DNA of 45,425 bases. Source: an uncultured Verrucomicrobiales bacterium. GTDB taxonomy: Bacteria; Verrucomicrobiota; Verrucomicrobiia; Limisphaerales; Palsa-1400. The stretch lies in the NCBI GenBank assembly GCA_903898185.1, contig CAIUEN010000121.1, positions 1 to 45,425 of the forward strand. The letters are read 5' to 3'. The translations under genes were made by a program, and so were the position numbers. Below the pieces are notes generated by a model. It did no database searches and had not been told where the DNA came from. It saw nothing but the letters and a program-made list of their open reading frames with translations. Of this stretch, positions 45,104 through 45,425 are shown piece by piece (position 1 is the stretch's first letter; the number at the start of each line of letters is the position of its first letter).

Positions 45104-45425
45104 GATTCAAAAATCACAATCTCAACTGGCGGGTGCGTGACAGGAAAGTAGAGGGTAAGGGGGGTGGCATGAAAGCCACCACCCTCCCCGTTGTCGCAAT
45201 GGTTAATAAGACCGTTTTCTAACCATGAAAACCTTAACTTAATTGTAGTGGCATTGCGCCCCTTGGGCGCGGTCGGTTCCATCGTTGAGCGCCTGGTGCA
45301 ATTGATGGCTGACACTACTTAGTGTCTGGCAGAAAACGAGATAAATAATTGAAATAGAGCATATTGTATTGAACATGATCGTCGAATCTGCGCATAATTG
45401 TTAGCGATGGCTTTGGATTTTGGCC
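45104..45425. other. Gene-free end region rich in inverted repeats
   Basis: No supported gene. Four dyads are visible: GAGGGT...GGTGGC-atgaaa-GCCACC-ACCCTC (45151-45186), ATGGTTA / TAACCAT (45199-45226), GCGCCC-ctt-GGGCGC (45256-45270) and GACACT-actt-AGTGTC (45311-45326). None has a T-run. It may encode a structured RNA or be clustered repeats. Confidence 0.5.

Noticed and set aside
45100-45315. 71-codon minus-strand open frame upstream of nusA as a possible rimP remnant
   Set aside because: No RimP-like motif, and it spans three inverted repeats; more likely non-coding.

Overview
The window looks like a chromosomal core region of a Gram-negative bacterium, most likely a verrucomicrobium of the Pedosphaera/Limisphaera type. 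This is inferred from gene content and style: lpxK implies a lipid A outer membrane, cytochrome c maturation is of the ResB/CcsA type, many start codons lack a clear Shine-Dalgarno sequence, and short palindromic 'aggcatccttgcct' elements are scattered between and inside genes. No plasmid, phage or intact insertion sequence is visible. The taxonomic call is an inference and was not checked by a search.

Layout. 1-519: no gene; a hairpin module and an Rrf2 promoter. 520-6113: an Rrf2 regulator with a likely Fe-S cysteine set, then a four-gene YbhGFSR-type ABC exporter (membrane fusion protein, double ATPase, two permeases). 6126-12134: glnS (minus), then tilS, ftsH and rpe (plus). 12169-16644: a tightly coupled minus-strand operon of a duplicated-domain exported protein, resB and ccsA. 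16788-17192: RNase P RNA (minus). 17405-24732: a cytidylate-kinase-like protein, a lipoate ligase family protein (minus), a rhomboid protease, rpoD, a C-terminal processing protease and tsaD. 24843-27231: dusB and lpxK (minus). 27369-30929: a four-gene minus-strand pseudopilin operon. 31408-35322: metH. 35418-38345: a small membrane protein, proC, an AI-2E family permease and a single-domain response regulator. 38589-38741: a decayed group II intron reverse transcriptase fragment. 38745-44961: the minus-strand nusA-infB-rbfA-nrnA-truB translation operon, with a promoter and terminator-like leader upstream; 45110-45425 holds only inverted repeats.

The most unusual aspect is the density and behaviour of short repeats. 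(1) Six dispersed elements of roughly 75-155 bp (family A) and two related family B elements share one hairpin core. They supply stop codons of convergent genes, abut start codons, and in metH are inserted in frame. (2) Family C, about 50 bp with two hairpins, occurs once in frame in metH and once beside the intron relic, with a compensatory base change preserving one stem. (3) Tandem arrays of 7- and 8-bp GAATCGT(T) units occur at three loci. Where an array lies inside a gene the 7- and 8-mers alternate to make a 15-bp, five-residue unit that keeps the reading frame; elsewhere the array is more uniform and forms the N-terminus of the lipoate ligase ORF or the ctpA-tsaD spacer.

Most genes are housekeeping (tRNA charging and modification, ribosome maturation, transcription, proteolysis, methionine, proline and lipid A synthesis). 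The accessory interest lies in the repeats, the Met/His-rich duplicated-domain protein coupled to cytochrome c assembly, the Rrf2-exporter pairing, and the pseudopilin operon.
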